A stretch of 64,000 nucleotides of DNA from Cyclobacterium sp. SYSU L10401 (GTDB lineage: Bacteria; Bacteroidota; Bacteroidia; Cytophagales; Cyclobacteriaceae). Positions 17,473 to 25,656 of this stretch are shown here, one piece after another. A program made the position numbers and the translations under genes. The stretch spans positions 1,082,132-1,146,131 of the forward strand of contig NZ_WOFO01000001.1 of assembly GCF_010993705.1 (NCBI RefSeq), given 5' to 3'. The number at the start of each line of letters is the position of its first letter. The first letter of the stretch is position 1. The notes below the pieces were generated by a model. It was not told the origin of the DNA and ran no database searches. It was given only the letters and a program-made list of their open reading frames with translations.

Positions 17473-18147
17473 ATGATCCAGTTAAAAGAAATCGACAAGT
17501 TTATAGCATCCCGTTTCCAAAGGGTCTTCATTTTAAATGGCATTCACCTTCACATCGGGCAAGGGGAGTTCATCACACTGATGGGACCCTCAGGCGTGGG
17601 AAAATCCACTTTGCTCAATATCATTGGCCTGCTGGACGAAGATTATGAAGGAGAGTACATCTTCGATGGCAAAGCCATGGCGTCCTTGAAGGACAAGCAG
17701 CGGTCATCACTTCATAAATCGGAATTCGGATATATCTTCCAGGCTTATCACCTGATCGATGAGTTGACCGTGTATGAGAATATCGAGACTCCTTTGCTTT
17801 ACAGGAAAGTATCCTCAGGGGAAAGGAAAAGCATTGTAGCGGCCCTGCTGGACCGATTCAATATGGTAGCCAAAAAAGACCTGTTTCCGGAACAACTTTC
17901 AGGGGGACAGCAACAGCTGGTGGGAGTGGCCAGGGCCATCGCCGGAAAGCCCCGGATACTTTTGGCTGATGAGCCTACCGGCAACCTGCATTCTGCCCAG
18001 GCAAGGGAAATCATGGAGGTATTCAGGGAACTCAACCAGGAGGGGACCACAATTATTCAGGCCACCCATGCCAGGGAAAATGCTGATTATGGGAGCCGCC
18101 TCATAGAAATGCTGGACGGTAAAATTGCAAAAGACATTCAAATTTGA
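17473..18147 (+). CDS. ABC transporter ATP-binding protein (MacB/LolD type)
   Basis: 224 residues, a complete ABC ATPase: Walker A GPSGVGKST (near 37-45), Q-loop FGYIFQAYHLIDELT, signature LSGGQQQLVGVARA, Walker B ILLADEPTGNL and H-loop ATHA. It belongs to the LolD/MacB/FtsE group that energises FtsX-fold permeases acting on periplasmic substrates. In the signature segment the usual Arg after LSGGQQQ is Leu, unlike the second ATPase at 24443 (LSGGQQQRVAIARA), and NLHSAQ replaces NLDS. The stop is one base before the TolC-like gene, so the two form an operon under the element at 17404. No permease lies next to it. Confidence 0.9.
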   Translation: MIQLKEIDKFIASRFQRVFILNGIHLHIGQGEFITLMGPSGVGKSTLLNIIGLLDEDYEGEYIFDGKAMASLKDKQRSSLHKSEFGYIFQAYHLIDELTVYENIETPLLYRKVSSGERKSIVAALLDRFNMVAKKDLFPEQLSGGQQQLVGVARAIAGKPRILLADEPTGNLHSAQAREIMEVFRELNQEGTTIIQATHARENADYGSRLIEMLDGKIAKDIQI

Positions 18148-18148
18148 T

Positions 18149-19483
18149 ATGAAAAAATTGATGATTTTCCCGATGATGATCCTACTTGCCTGCGTTCAAA
18201 CCTTGGCACAGGATACCATTCCCCTTTCGTTCGAGGAGGCAGTGGCCATCGGATTGGAGCAGCAGATGGATCTGAAAGTTTTGGAAAACCAACAGCAGGT
18301 GCTCCGCATGAATAGCCTCAATGCCCGCTTGAGGCAGCTGCCATCGCTCAATATCAATAACAGTATCGGCAGGCAGGTAGGCCAGCAATTTCAGCAGGTG
18401 GAAGGCGAGCTGATCGTAACCAACCAAATCAATGACAGGATATCTTCCGGACTCAATTCCCAGGTGCCGGTATTCGCCGGCTTTCAACGGGTAAATGAAT
18501 CCAGGGCATCCAGGTATTTTGAGGAGGCGGGGGAATTTGCCCTGGGCAGGGCTCAGGAAGATGTCAAATTTACCATCGCACAGCAATACCTGCAGGTATT
18601 ACTGGATGAGCAGTTGCACGCCATTGCCAGTGAAAATCTCCAAAACCAAAAAAAGCAGTTGGAACAAATTGAAGGTTTTGTGGAAGCCGGTCTCCGCACC
18701 CTATCGGACCAGTACAACCAACAATCGGAGGTAGCCAGATTGGAAACAGTAGTATTAAATGCGAGGATTCAATGGGAAACAGACTTATGGACCCTGGCCG
18801 AAACCCTGCAACTGGAACCCAATATTTTACCCAGACTCCAGGCTGTTGATTTGAAGCAAACCAGGAATGAATGGTTGGTCATGGATTTGCAAGCACTTTA
18901 TGAGCAGGCTTTACAGCAGAGGAAGGATTTTAGGGAACAGCAGTTGCTGGAGCAGGGAAACCAAAGGCTGTTGGTAGCGGCAAAAGGATCCAGGTATCCG
19001 CAGTTGTTTGCATTTTTCAATTACAATACCTTTTTCACCTCTCTGGATGAAAGGACCATCAGGGATCAGCTGTTGACTGTTTACCCCCAGCGGATTTTTG
19101 GCTTGAACCTGAGCATCCCCATTTTTAATAATTTTGACAACCAGGCAGCCATTACCCGTGCAAGGGTCAATAGGATGAACCAGAAACTGGAAAGTAAAGC
19201 CCTGGAAAGGAAAATTTCGCAGGAAGTAAAGTTGGCCCTTGAAAATTATAAAGGGGCCTTACAAAGGCAGGCATCCACTGCATTGCAACTCAAAGCAGCA
19301 GCACAGGCCAGAGAGGCCATTGCAGAAAGATTCCGCTTAGGCGTAAGCAATTTTGTGGATCTGGCACAGGCCAATCAGCAATGGGTCACTGCCCAATCCG
19401 ACCATGTGCAAGCCAGGTATACCCTTTACTTTCAGGAGATCATAATGGATTACGCCATGGGGGAGGCTTCTGTAAGTTACTAA
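18149..19483 (+). CDS. TolC-family outer membrane efflux protein
   Basis: 444 residues from ATG 18149, one base after the ATPase stop; a TTG further upstream overlaps the ATPase gene and would spoil the signal peptide. A Sec signal (MKKLMIFPMMILLACVQTLAQ) precedes two repeated OEP domains with the long helical pairs typical of TolC: residues about 35-215 and 240-435, including SLNINNSIGRQVGQQF and RFRLGVSNFVDLAQANQQWV. It would form the trimeric outer-membrane/periplasmic channel of a tripartite exporter. The membrane fusion protein it would need is encoded at 23099, beyond the two-component genes. Confidence 0.92.
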   Translation: MKKLMIFPMMILLACVQTLAQDTIPLSFEEAVAIGLEQQMDLKVLENQQQVLRMNSLNARLRQLPSLNINNSIGRQVGQQFQQVEGELIVTNQINDRISSGLNSQVPVFAGFQRVNESRASRYFEEAGEFALGRAQEDVKFTIAQQYLQVLLDEQLHAIASENLQNQKKQLEQIEGFVEAGLRTLSDQYNQQSEVARLETVVLNARIQWETDLWTLAETLQLEPNILPRLQAVDLKQTRNEWLVMDLQALYEQALQQRKDFREQQLLEQGNQRLLVAAKGSRYPQLFAFFNYNTFFTSLDERTIRDQLLTVYPQRIFGLNLSIPIFNNFDNQAAITRARVNRMNQKLESKALERKISQEVKLALENYKGALQRQASTALQLKAAAQAREAIAERFRLGVSNFVDLAQANQQWVTAQSDHVQARYTLYFQEIIMDYAMGEASVSY

Positions 19484-19749
19484 AATTAGGGACTGGCCAT
19501 TTGTTTTGCAGACCCGACGACCAGTTTTTATTCAAACTTCATGCTATTTGATCTCTTTTAACATCCACTCTTCTGACCTGGACTTTTTTTAAAGGAACAC
19601 ATTACCACGTTTTTTCTATTATAGGTAAACAAACTGCGGTTTCATGTTGAAGGGGAAATAACCATTGCCAATTATCAAATCCGTTAGCTTTAAAGTGAGG
19701 TGTAGCTTCTTAGGTTTGACCATTGAAAAACATGGAGCCTGTACTTGAT

Positions 19750-19956
19750 TCAGTCTTTGTTATTTTTGATGGTCATCCATAAGGCAATGCCTGCGATGGT
19801 AACCACTCCGCTTAGAACAAGGGCCAGGTTGATGTCTCTTTGGGTTTTTCTTGCCTTCTTCAGATAGGTTGAACCAAGGCCATTTGATGCGATGAATTCC
19901 TCAATTTTATCAAGACGATTTTCCAATTCCTCTTTGGCTTTTTTAGTTATATCCAT
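19750..19956 (-). CDS. Small coiled-coil membrane protein, unknown function
   Basis: 68 residues: an N-terminal charged helix (MDITKKAKEELENRLDKIEE) likely to form a coiled coil, then one membrane segment at about 43-62 (LALVLSGVVTIAGIALWM) and a short Lys/Asn tail. ATG 19956 is the only sensible start. It is on the same strand as the sensor kinase and 92 bases downstream-facing from its end, but whether it belongs to that operon is unclear. Confidence 0.6.
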   Translation of the reverse strand: MDITKKAKEELENRLDKIEEFIASNGLGSTYLKKARKTQRDINLALVLSGVVTIAGIALWMTIKNNKD

Positions 19957-20048
19957 AATAATTTAGATTTTTAATTTTATATTCCAACTTATTCAACCGA
20001 AAAGGGAAAAAAATAGTTCTGGTTATAGATAGATCGCTTCCCTGCGCC

Positions 20049-21425
20049 TTAAATTTTTGACAGACCCCCGGAAGTTCCAAACAACAAAGTAAATGTAGTC
20101 CTTTCACCAGGTACTGAGGTTACCTCCAGACTTCCCTGGTGCAGGTTCATGATTTGTCGGGAGATGGCCAGTCCAATGCCGCTACCCGTTTTTTTGGTGG
20201 TATAGAAGGGGACGAATATGCGTTCCAGGGCTTCGGCGACTATTCCATCCCCATGGTCAGTAATTTGTATAAAGGGATGTCCGTGCTGGTCAGAGCAGGC
20301 AGTAAGTTGGATGGTCCTGTTGGTGGCTTTTTCCATGGCTTCACTGGCATTTTTGATCAGGTTGATCAGGATCATCTGAATCATTTCCTTATCTGCAATG
20401 ATTTCCAGGCCCGGAGGTTGAATACTGGATTTTAGGATCAATTCCGACTTTGCGAGCTCCTCTTTCATGAGTATACAAATATTCTCGAAGAGCTTGCTAA
20501 CCCGAAGTCTCTTGGGATGCGGGTTAGGGATATTCGTGTAATCACGATAAGCGTTTACAAAATCCACCAGGCCGCTACTCCGTTTAGAAATGGTTTCCAA
20601 TCCCTCTGACAGGTCCAGGAAACTGTCTTTATTGATCATCAGGCCGGATGGTACTTCTTCCAGGTCCTCTTCCAGTATGGTGCCCAGTGAATTGGCAAGG
20701 CTGGCGATAGGGGTCATGGAGTTCATGATCTCATGTCGCAGGACTTTGGTCAGGTTTTGCCAGGCTTTTAATTCATTTTTCTGAAGTTCTGACCTGATAT
20801 TTTGAAAAGACAGCAAGGTCCAGCTCTGCCCATCCATTTTGAAGGCAGCAGATTGCACATTCAGGTGGAGGTCAGCATTGATTTTCATGGAAAACGATCC
20901 GCCTGGCTGAAGCTCCAGGACCATTTTAAGTAAGTCCTCCGAGCGTTTTCCCAGATCGTGAATGTCTTTAAACTGTGGGATTTGAAGCAGCTGTTTGGCA
21001 GCTCCATTGATTACTCCGATTTTTCCTCCACTTTCAAACGATAGGATTCCTGTATTGATGTGTTGAATCATGATCTGTAAAAAAAGCATCTGCTCTTCCT
21101 TTTCGGCCCTGGTTTTTTTGAAGGCTTTTATGACCTCATTAAAGGACAGGTTCATTTCCATAAAGGACCTGCCCAGCTTGCTGTCTTTGGTAAAGGAGGA
21201 GGAAAAATCTGAATACCGGATGGAGTCCAGAAAACGTGTAATTTTCCTGTTGGTGGTATTGCTATAGGCAATCAGGTTGATGGTTTGGAACACCAGTATA
21301 AGGGAGAAGACAAATCCCAGCAGGAGGGCATTTTCCCGGATATAGAAATACATAGCCAGATGTATGATCAGGATGACCAACAGCACCCTGATGACAATCC
21401 CGAAAGCAAAAGACTTAAAGCCCAT
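20049..21425 (-). CDS. NtrB-like membrane sensor histidine kinase
   Basis: 458 residues from ATG 21425 (MGFKSFAF), chosen over an ATG at 21497 because it leaves only an 11-base overlap with the response-regulator gene and begins a membrane segment. Two TM segments lie at about 8-28 and 35-55. A PAS-like region follows (about 110-215, with INTGILSFESGGKIGVING), then the H-box LRHEIMNSMTP (phospho-acceptor His231), N-box NLIKNASEAM, G1 DHGDGI and G2 GSGIGLAI. Downstream of the regulator in the same operon, it is the obvious partner of the NtrC-like protein and probably senses envelope or membrane stress, since the likely targets are exporters. Confidence 0.9.
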   Translation of the reverse strand: MGFKSFAFGIVIRVLLVILIIHLAMYFYIRENALLLGFVFSLILVFQTINLIAYSNTTNRKITRFLDSIRYSDFSSSFTKDSKLGRSFMEMNLSFNEVIKAFKKTRAEKEEQMLFLQIMIQHINTGILSFESGGKIGVINGAAKQLLQIPQFKDIHDLGKRSEDLLKMVLELQPGGSFSMKINADLHLNVQSAAFKMDGQSWTLLSFQNIRSELQKNELKAWQNLTKVLRHEIMNSMTPIASLANSLGTILEEDLEEVPSGLMINKDSFLDLSEGLETISKRSSGLVDFVNAYRDYTNIPNPHPKRLRVSKLFENICILMKEELAKSELILKSSIQPPGLEIIADKEMIQMILINLIKNASEAMEKATNRTIQLTACSDQHGHPFIQITDHGDGIVAEALERIFVPFYTTKKTGSGIGLAISRQIMNLHQGSLEVTSVPGERTTFTLLFGTSGGLSKI

Positions 21426-22803
21426 AACGTTCCAATCTTCTGTAGAGGGAGGATCTGGTAAGACCCAATTCCTCTGCTGCCCGGGTAATATGGCCATTGT
21501 GCTTCTGCAAGGCTTTTCTGATCAGTATTTTTTCCACATCTTCTATGTTATAGTGGTCCAGGTTGATGCTTTCTTCATGTTTTTCAGGAGGAAGCTGTTT
21601 TTGCATGAACAGATCTTCCGGCTGCAGTACGCTGTGGTTGGACATGATGACCGCCCGCTCTATGCTGTGCTGTAGTTCCCGGATATTTCCAGGCCAGGTA
21701 TATTTTTGCATCCTTTTGATCAGCCCTTCCCCGGCTTTGCGGATATCCTTGTTGTATTTTTTGGCATAGATACCGATAAAATGATTGGCCAGGGGCATGA
21801 TGTCTTCCAGCCTTTCTCTCAGTGGGGGGAGGGTGATTTCTATGGTATTGATGCGGTAGAGCAGGTCCTGCCGGAAACTATTGTCATATACCATGTTATG
21901 GATGGCCATATTGGTGGCAGAAATCAGGCGGATATTCACAGGCAGCGCTTTGTTGGTACCCACCCGGGTGACCTCACGGTTTTGGAGCGTGGCCAATAAT
22001 TTGGCCTGAAGGGGCAGGGGTAGGTTGCCGATCTCATCCAGAAAAAGGGTGCCCTTATGCGCCTGTTCAAATCGTCCGGAACGATCCTCCCGGGCATCCG
22101 TGAAAGCCCCTTTTTTGTGACCAAACAGTTCGCTTTCAAACAAGGTAGGGGTGATGGATCCCAGGTCTACGCCCACAAAAGCTTCCTTGTGTCGCTTTGA
22201 ATTTCGGTGAATGGCTCTGGCCACCAGTTCCTTACCGGTGCCATTTTCTCCCAATATCAAAACATTGGCATCCGTGCCTGCCACCCGGTCTATGGTTTCA
22301 AATACTTTCATCATGGCCGGGCTCTGCCCGATGATGTCCTTAAATTTCTGATCCATGTCCTGAAGGAATTGTTGCTGTTGGTTCCTCAATTGAGAGATTT
22401 CCAACTTGGACTGGCGGAGTTGCAAGGCGGCATTAAGGGTAGCCAGTAATTTTTCGTTTTCCCAGGGTTTGAGCACAAAATCAGTAGCACCCTCTTTGAT
22501 GGCTTTTACAGCGGTAGTCACATCACCATATGCGGTGATCAAAACCACCACCGCAGAGGAGTCCAACTCCAGGATCCTGTCCAGCCAATAAAACCCTTCC
22601 TGTCCGCTGCTGACATCCCTGGTGAAATTCATGTCCAGTAAGATGACATCGTATTGTTCATTGACCATCAGGATTGGTAATAGTCCCGGATTGGTTTCTG
22701 TATCTACCTGGCCAAAATGCCTTTTCAAGAAAATTTTGGCTGCCTTCAGCAGGTCTTCGTTGTCATCAATGATCAGTATTTTACCGGCTTTCTGCTCTTT
22801 CAT
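21415..22803 (-). CDS. NtrC-family sigma-54-dependent response regulator
   Basis: 462 residues from ATG 22803 (MKEQKAGKILIIDDNED); non-ATG starts upstream have no matching domain. Domains: receiver (10-130) with phospho-acceptor Asp in VILLDMNFT; AAA+ sigma-54 activator (about 155-390) with Walker A GENGTGKE, sigma-54 contact loop GAFTDA (Asp236 where GAFTGA is usual), Walker B LFLDEIGNLP and an arginine-finger region; C-terminal Fis-type HTH (HNGHITRAAEELGLTRSSLYRR). When phosphorylated, such proteins bind enhancer dyads and remodel sigma-54 RNA polymerase. Five matching dyads with -24/-12-like elements occur upstream of exporter genes in this window. The gene is divergent from the membrane fusion protein operon and overlaps the kinase gene by 11 bases. 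Confidence 0.93.
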   Translation of the reverse strand: MKEQKAGKILIIDDNEDLLKAAKIFLKRHFGQVDTETNPGLLPILMVNEQYDVILLDMNFTRDVSSGQEGFYWLDRILELDSSAVVVLITAYGDVTTAVKAIKEGATDFVLKPWENEKLLATLNAALQLRQSKLEISQLRNQQQQFLQDMDQKFKDIIGQSPAMMKVFETIDRVAGTDANVLILGENGTGKELVARAIHRNSKRHKEAFVGVDLGSITPTLFESELFGHKKGAFTDAREDRSGRFEQAHKGTLFLDEIGNLPLPLQAKLLATLQNREVTRVGTNKALPVNIRLISATNMAIHNMVYDNSFRQDLLYRINTIEITLPPLRERLEDIMPLANHFIGIYAKKYNKDIRKAGEGLIKRMQKYTWPGNIRELQHSIERAVIMSNHSVLQPEDLFMQKQLPPEKHEESINLDHYNIEDVEKILIRKALQKHNGHITRAAEELGLTRSSLYRRLERYGL

Positions 22804-22972
22804 AAGTTTTGATAGGAATGGCTGATTGTCATTTGGGAAAGCCAAAACATGTACCGCAATGCTACAACCGAACAAATTTTTCCCAAAATCGGTCAATACT
22901 TGAAATTTAAGCTTATTTTTTGAATTCTTTTTTTTCCATACCCAAGAAACCCATGACCTGTTTCATACAATT

Positions 22973-22990
22973 TTGGTCGCTGGCGGACAA
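22973..22990. promoter_or_regulatory. Candidate enhancer dyad (site 2)
   Basis: TTGGTCGC-TG-GCGGACAA is an 18-bp near-palindrome of the five-copy family. It lies between the divergent regulator gene and the membrane fusion protein operon, 71 bases before the -24/-12-like element at 23062. It could also act on the regulator's own operon. Confidence 0.65.
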
Positions 22991-23061
22991 ATTTGTTCGA
23001 AAAAATCAGCTATTTGCTGGGGCAAAGGGCTTGCAGGGCAAATTTCCTGCGCTTTTGGGGC

Positions 23062-23078
23062 TGGCATGCTAATTGGCA
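23062..23078 (+). promoter_or_regulatory. Sigma-54-like promoter of the fusion protein-ATPase operon
   Basis: TGGCATGCTAATTGGCA has the -24 TGGCA and TTG in the -12 box, the closest of the five elements to the sigma-54 consensus. The predicted start site near 23087 is just upstream of the two candidate start codons (23099 and 23111). Confidence 0.6.
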
Positions 23079-23098
23079 ATGGTAAGAAAGAAATAAAA

Positions 23099-24364
23099 AT
23101 GCTCCCGGAGATGGATAGAAAGCTTGAGAAAAAAACCTGGACCCCCCAATTAATTGGTGTTTTGATCACAGGGTTCCTTTTGGTGGCCTTTGTGATTTAT
23201 CAATTGGTATTTGCGGACACCCGATCCAGTATGAATGTAGACCGGGAAAGAATTACGATTGCCACGGTCAAAAGAGGTGAGTTTACCGATTATATCCCGG
23301 TCAGTGGCACCATCGAGCCGAAGGAGGTTTTCTACCTGGATGCCATCGAGCGGGGAAATATTCAGGAGATTGTCCGGGAGTCAGGTTCCATGGTAGAAAA
23401 AGGAGATACGATTTTGAAATTGACCAATTCAAACCTTCAATTGGACGTGATGCAAAGGGAGACGGACCTTTATTTTCAAATCAATAACCTCAGGCAAACC
23501 CGCCTGCTCCTGGATCAAAATGACCTCAACCAACAGGCCCAACTGGCAGAAATTGACTATCAGATTAACCTGCTGCAACCGCAATACGAAAGGTTTCGGG
23601 AATTGCATGAAAAAAGGCTAATTTCTGACAGGGAACTGGAAGAAGTCAAGGAGGAATACGAATACAATTTGAAAAGGCAAAGGCTGACCTATGCCTCTTA
23701 TAGAGCCGACTCCATTGCCCGGTCTATTCAAAAGAAGCAGTTACGGGATTCAGAGGAAAGAATGAATCAATCCTTAAATGGAGTGGGACACATTCTGGAT
23801 AACCTGATCGTCAGGGCCCCTATTCCGGGCCAATTGACCACAGAAGAGATTGAGGTAGGCCAGTCTATCAATGCGGGTGAGCGTTATGGACAAATTGATA
23901 TCATCGATAAATTCAAAGCAAGGGTTCCTGTCGACGAATTGTATTTGCCCAGAATCAATATCGGATTGAAAGGGGCCTTTAGTTTTTCTGGAGAAACCTA
24001 CGAAATGGAAATTGACAAAATTTACCCTAATGTGACCGGGGGAAGGTTTGAAGTAGACATGGTCTTTAGCAGTGCAAGCCCATCCGGCATCCGCAGGGGA
24101 CAAACCGTGAGAATCCGGCTTGAACTTGGAGAAAGCGAACAGGCCAATTTATTGCCTACGGGCGGTTTTTATAAGGATACCGGTGGAAATTGGGTGTTCG
24201 TTGTGGATGAAGAAAGTGGAAAAGCAGAAATAAGAAACATCCGCCTGGGCAGAAAAAATCCGGAATATTACGAGGTGATCGAAGGTCTCACTGAAGGAGA
24301 AAAAGTGATTGTCAGTGGCTATGAAAATTTCGGTAAAAATGAGGTGCTGAATCTTGGCCGTTAG
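23099..24364 (+). CDS. Periplasmic adaptor (membrane fusion protein, HlyD/MacA-like)
   Basis: 421 residues from ATG 23099; ATG 23111 is equally possible. Upstream in-frame codons run through the promoter element and are not translated if the promoter is right. An N-terminal membrane anchor (LIGVLITGFLLVAFVIYQLV) is followed by a lipoyl/barrel-sandwich half (ITIATVKRGEFTDYIPVSG), a long coiled-coil hairpin (about 100-220), the second barrel half (IVRAPIPGQLTTEEIEVGQSI) and beta-barrel/membrane-proximal domains ending in GLTEGEKVIVSGYENFGKNE. It joins the inner-membrane ABC transporter to TolC. The matching ATPase follows 78 bases downstream. Confidence 0.9.
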   Translation: MLPEMDRKLEKKTWTPQLIGVLITGFLLVAFVIYQLVFADTRSSMNVDRERITIATVKRGEFTDYIPVSGTIEPKEVFYLDAIERGNIQEIVRESGSMVEKGDTILKLTNSNLQLDVMQRETDLYFQINNLRQTRLLLDQNDLNQQAQLAEIDYQINLLQPQYERFRELHEKRLISDRELEEVKEEYEYNLKRQRLTYASYRADSIARSIQKKQLRDSEERMNQSLNGVGHILDNLIVRAPIPGQLTTEEIEVGQSINAGERYGQIDIIDKFKARVPVDELYLPRINIGLKGAFSFSGETYEMEIDKIYPNVTGGRFEVDMVFSSASPSGIRRGQTVRIRLELGESEQANLLPTGGFYKDTGGNWVFVVDEESGKAEIRNIRLGRKNPEYYEVIEGLTEGEKVIVSGYENFGKNEVLNLGR

Positions 24365-24442
24365 CAAATAGACAAATATGAATATTTCCCAAATACCCTC
24401 ACCAATTGGCAATTCAAAGGTTAAATCCATAATTTGAAAAAC

Positions 24443-25141
24443 ATGCAAAACATCATCAAAACCAATCAATTGAAAAAGCGGTATACCACCGAGGAAGTAG
24501 AAACCACCGCCCTGGACGATATCCAAATTGAAATCAAAAAAGGAGAGTTTGTCGCGATCATGGGACCCTCCGGATGTGGGAAATCTACCCTGCTGAATAT
24601 CATTGGGCTGCTGGATAACCCCGACGAGGGAGAGTATTACTTCCTGGAAAAAGAGGTCGCCAAATTTTCAGAACGGCAGCGGTCTCAACTCAGAAAGGGC
24701 AATATAGGATTCGTTTTTCAGAGTTTTAACCTGATCGATGAACTCACCTGCTTTGAAAATGTAGAATTGCCCCTACTGTACCTTAAAATCCCTTCTGATG
24801 AAAGGAAAAAGAAGGTGGAGGAAGTATTGACCCGGATGAATATCATGCACCGGAAAAACCATTTCCCCCAGCAGCTTTCGGGAGGTCAGCAGCAAAGGGT
24901 AGCCATTGCCCGGGCCATTGTGGCCAAACCGGCGGTGATCCTGGCAGATGAGCCAACAGGAAACCTGGATTCCGCCAATGGGGAAGAGGTGATGCGCCTT
25001 TTAGAGGAGTTGAACAATGAAGGGACCACCATCGTCATGGTCACCCACTCCCCCCATGATGCCAACTACGCCCACCGGATTATCAATCTTTTTGATGGCA
25101 AGGTGGTGACTGAAAATATCCGGGAACAATTTCACATTTAG
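24443..25141 (+). CDS. ABC transporter ATP-binding protein (MacB/LolD type)
   Basis: 232 residues from ATG 24443; a TTG nine bases earlier is less likely. All ABC motifs are canonical: Walker A GPSGCGKST, Q-loop FVFQSFNLIDELT, signature LSGGQQQRVAIARA, Walker B VILADEPTGNLDSA and H-loop VTHSP. Second gene of the fusion-protein operon. The permease expected next is present only as a stub (25154-25321), so this ATPase must pair with a permease encoded elsewhere, most economically one of the three co-regulated MacB-type permeases at 25657, 31087 and 35140. Confidence 0.93.
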   Translation: MQNIIKTNQLKKRYTTEEVETTALDDIQIEIKKGEFVAIMGPSGCGKSTLLNIIGLLDNPDEGEYYFLEKEVAKFSERQRSQLRKGNIGFVFQSFNLIDELTCFENVELPLLYLKIPSDERKKKVEEVLTRMNIMHRKNHFPQQLSGGQQQRVAIARAIVAKPAVILADEPTGNLDSANGEEVMRLLEELNNEGTTIVMVTHSPHDANYAHRIINLFDGKVVTENIREQFHI

Positions 25142-25153
25142 GAAGGGCTTTTC

Positions 25154-25321
25154 ATGTTTAAAAACCATTTTAAAATTGCAATAAGGGGCTTTGTCCGGTA
25201 CAAGCTGACCTTTTTCCATTGCCTGTATAACTGTTACCCTGGAGGCCTTGCGTGCGACAGGTTCAAAGGCAGTCCATGCTTTGAAAACGGAATAAAAAAT
25301 GAACCAAAGAAGGTAAGATAA
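25154..25321 (+). pseudogene. Stub of a MacB/FtsX-type permease gene
   Basis: Twelve bases after the ATPase stop an ATG opens MFKNHFKIAIRGFVRYKLTF, which matches the N-terminus of the nearby permeases (for example MIKNYFKIAIRNLLRDKSFT). After about 20 codons the match stops and the frame runs through unrelated, cysteine-rich sequence to a TAA at 25319-25321. The other roughly 780 codons are gone. It is placed exactly where the permease of a fusion protein-ATPase-permease operon should be. Confidence 0.8.
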
Positions 25322-25334
25322 TACCTTCTTTGGT
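25303..25334. terminator. Bidirectional terminator hairpin
   Basis: ACCAAAGAAGGTA (25303-25315) and TACCTTCTTTGGT (25322-25334) form a perfect 13-bp stem with a 6-base loop. It separates the end of the fusion protein-ATPase operon (plus) from the convergent dodecin gene (minus) and overlaps the end of the permease stub's frame. Confidence 0.75.
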
Positions 25335-25346
25335 GTCTTGGATTTA

Positions 25347-25550
25347 TTATTGATTTACTTCAAATGAAATCTTGGCATTTACTCCATAGGATACAATTTG
25401 GTTATTTTCCACATTGGCGTTGAAATGCTTGACATAAACAGATTTGATGTTTTTTACTGACTTGGAAGCTTCCTTAAGTGCATTCTTAACAGCATCATCA
25501 AAGCTTTTGTCAGAGCTGGCGATTACTTCTATTATTTTTACAATTCCCAT
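25347..25550 (-). CDS. Dodecin family flavin-binding protein
   Basis: 67 residues, the normal dodecin length. Pattern: strand IVKIIEVIASSDKSFDDAVKNAL, helix EASKSVKNIKSVYVKHF, then two strands ending VSYGVNAKISFEV. Dodecins assemble into hollow dodecamers that bind flavins (or CoA) and are thought to buffer free flavin in the cytoplasm. The Trp that stacks on flavin in archaeal/halophile dodecins is Phe here (SFDDA). It lies 106 bases downstream of a permease gene on the same strand but probably has its own promoter. A truncated copy is at 4899-5015. Confidence 0.9.
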   Translation of the reverse strand: MGIVKIIEVIASSDKSFDDAVKNALKEASKSVKNIKSVYVKHFNANVENNQIVSYGVNAKISFEVNQ

Positions 25551-25656
25551 AGCTTTACGAATTTTAATCTTGAAAATGGAAAACCAACCTGGTTTTCATT
25601 CTTTATTACCTATACAAACTTTATGCCCTATTCTATTTCATTTCGGAGCATTTCTC

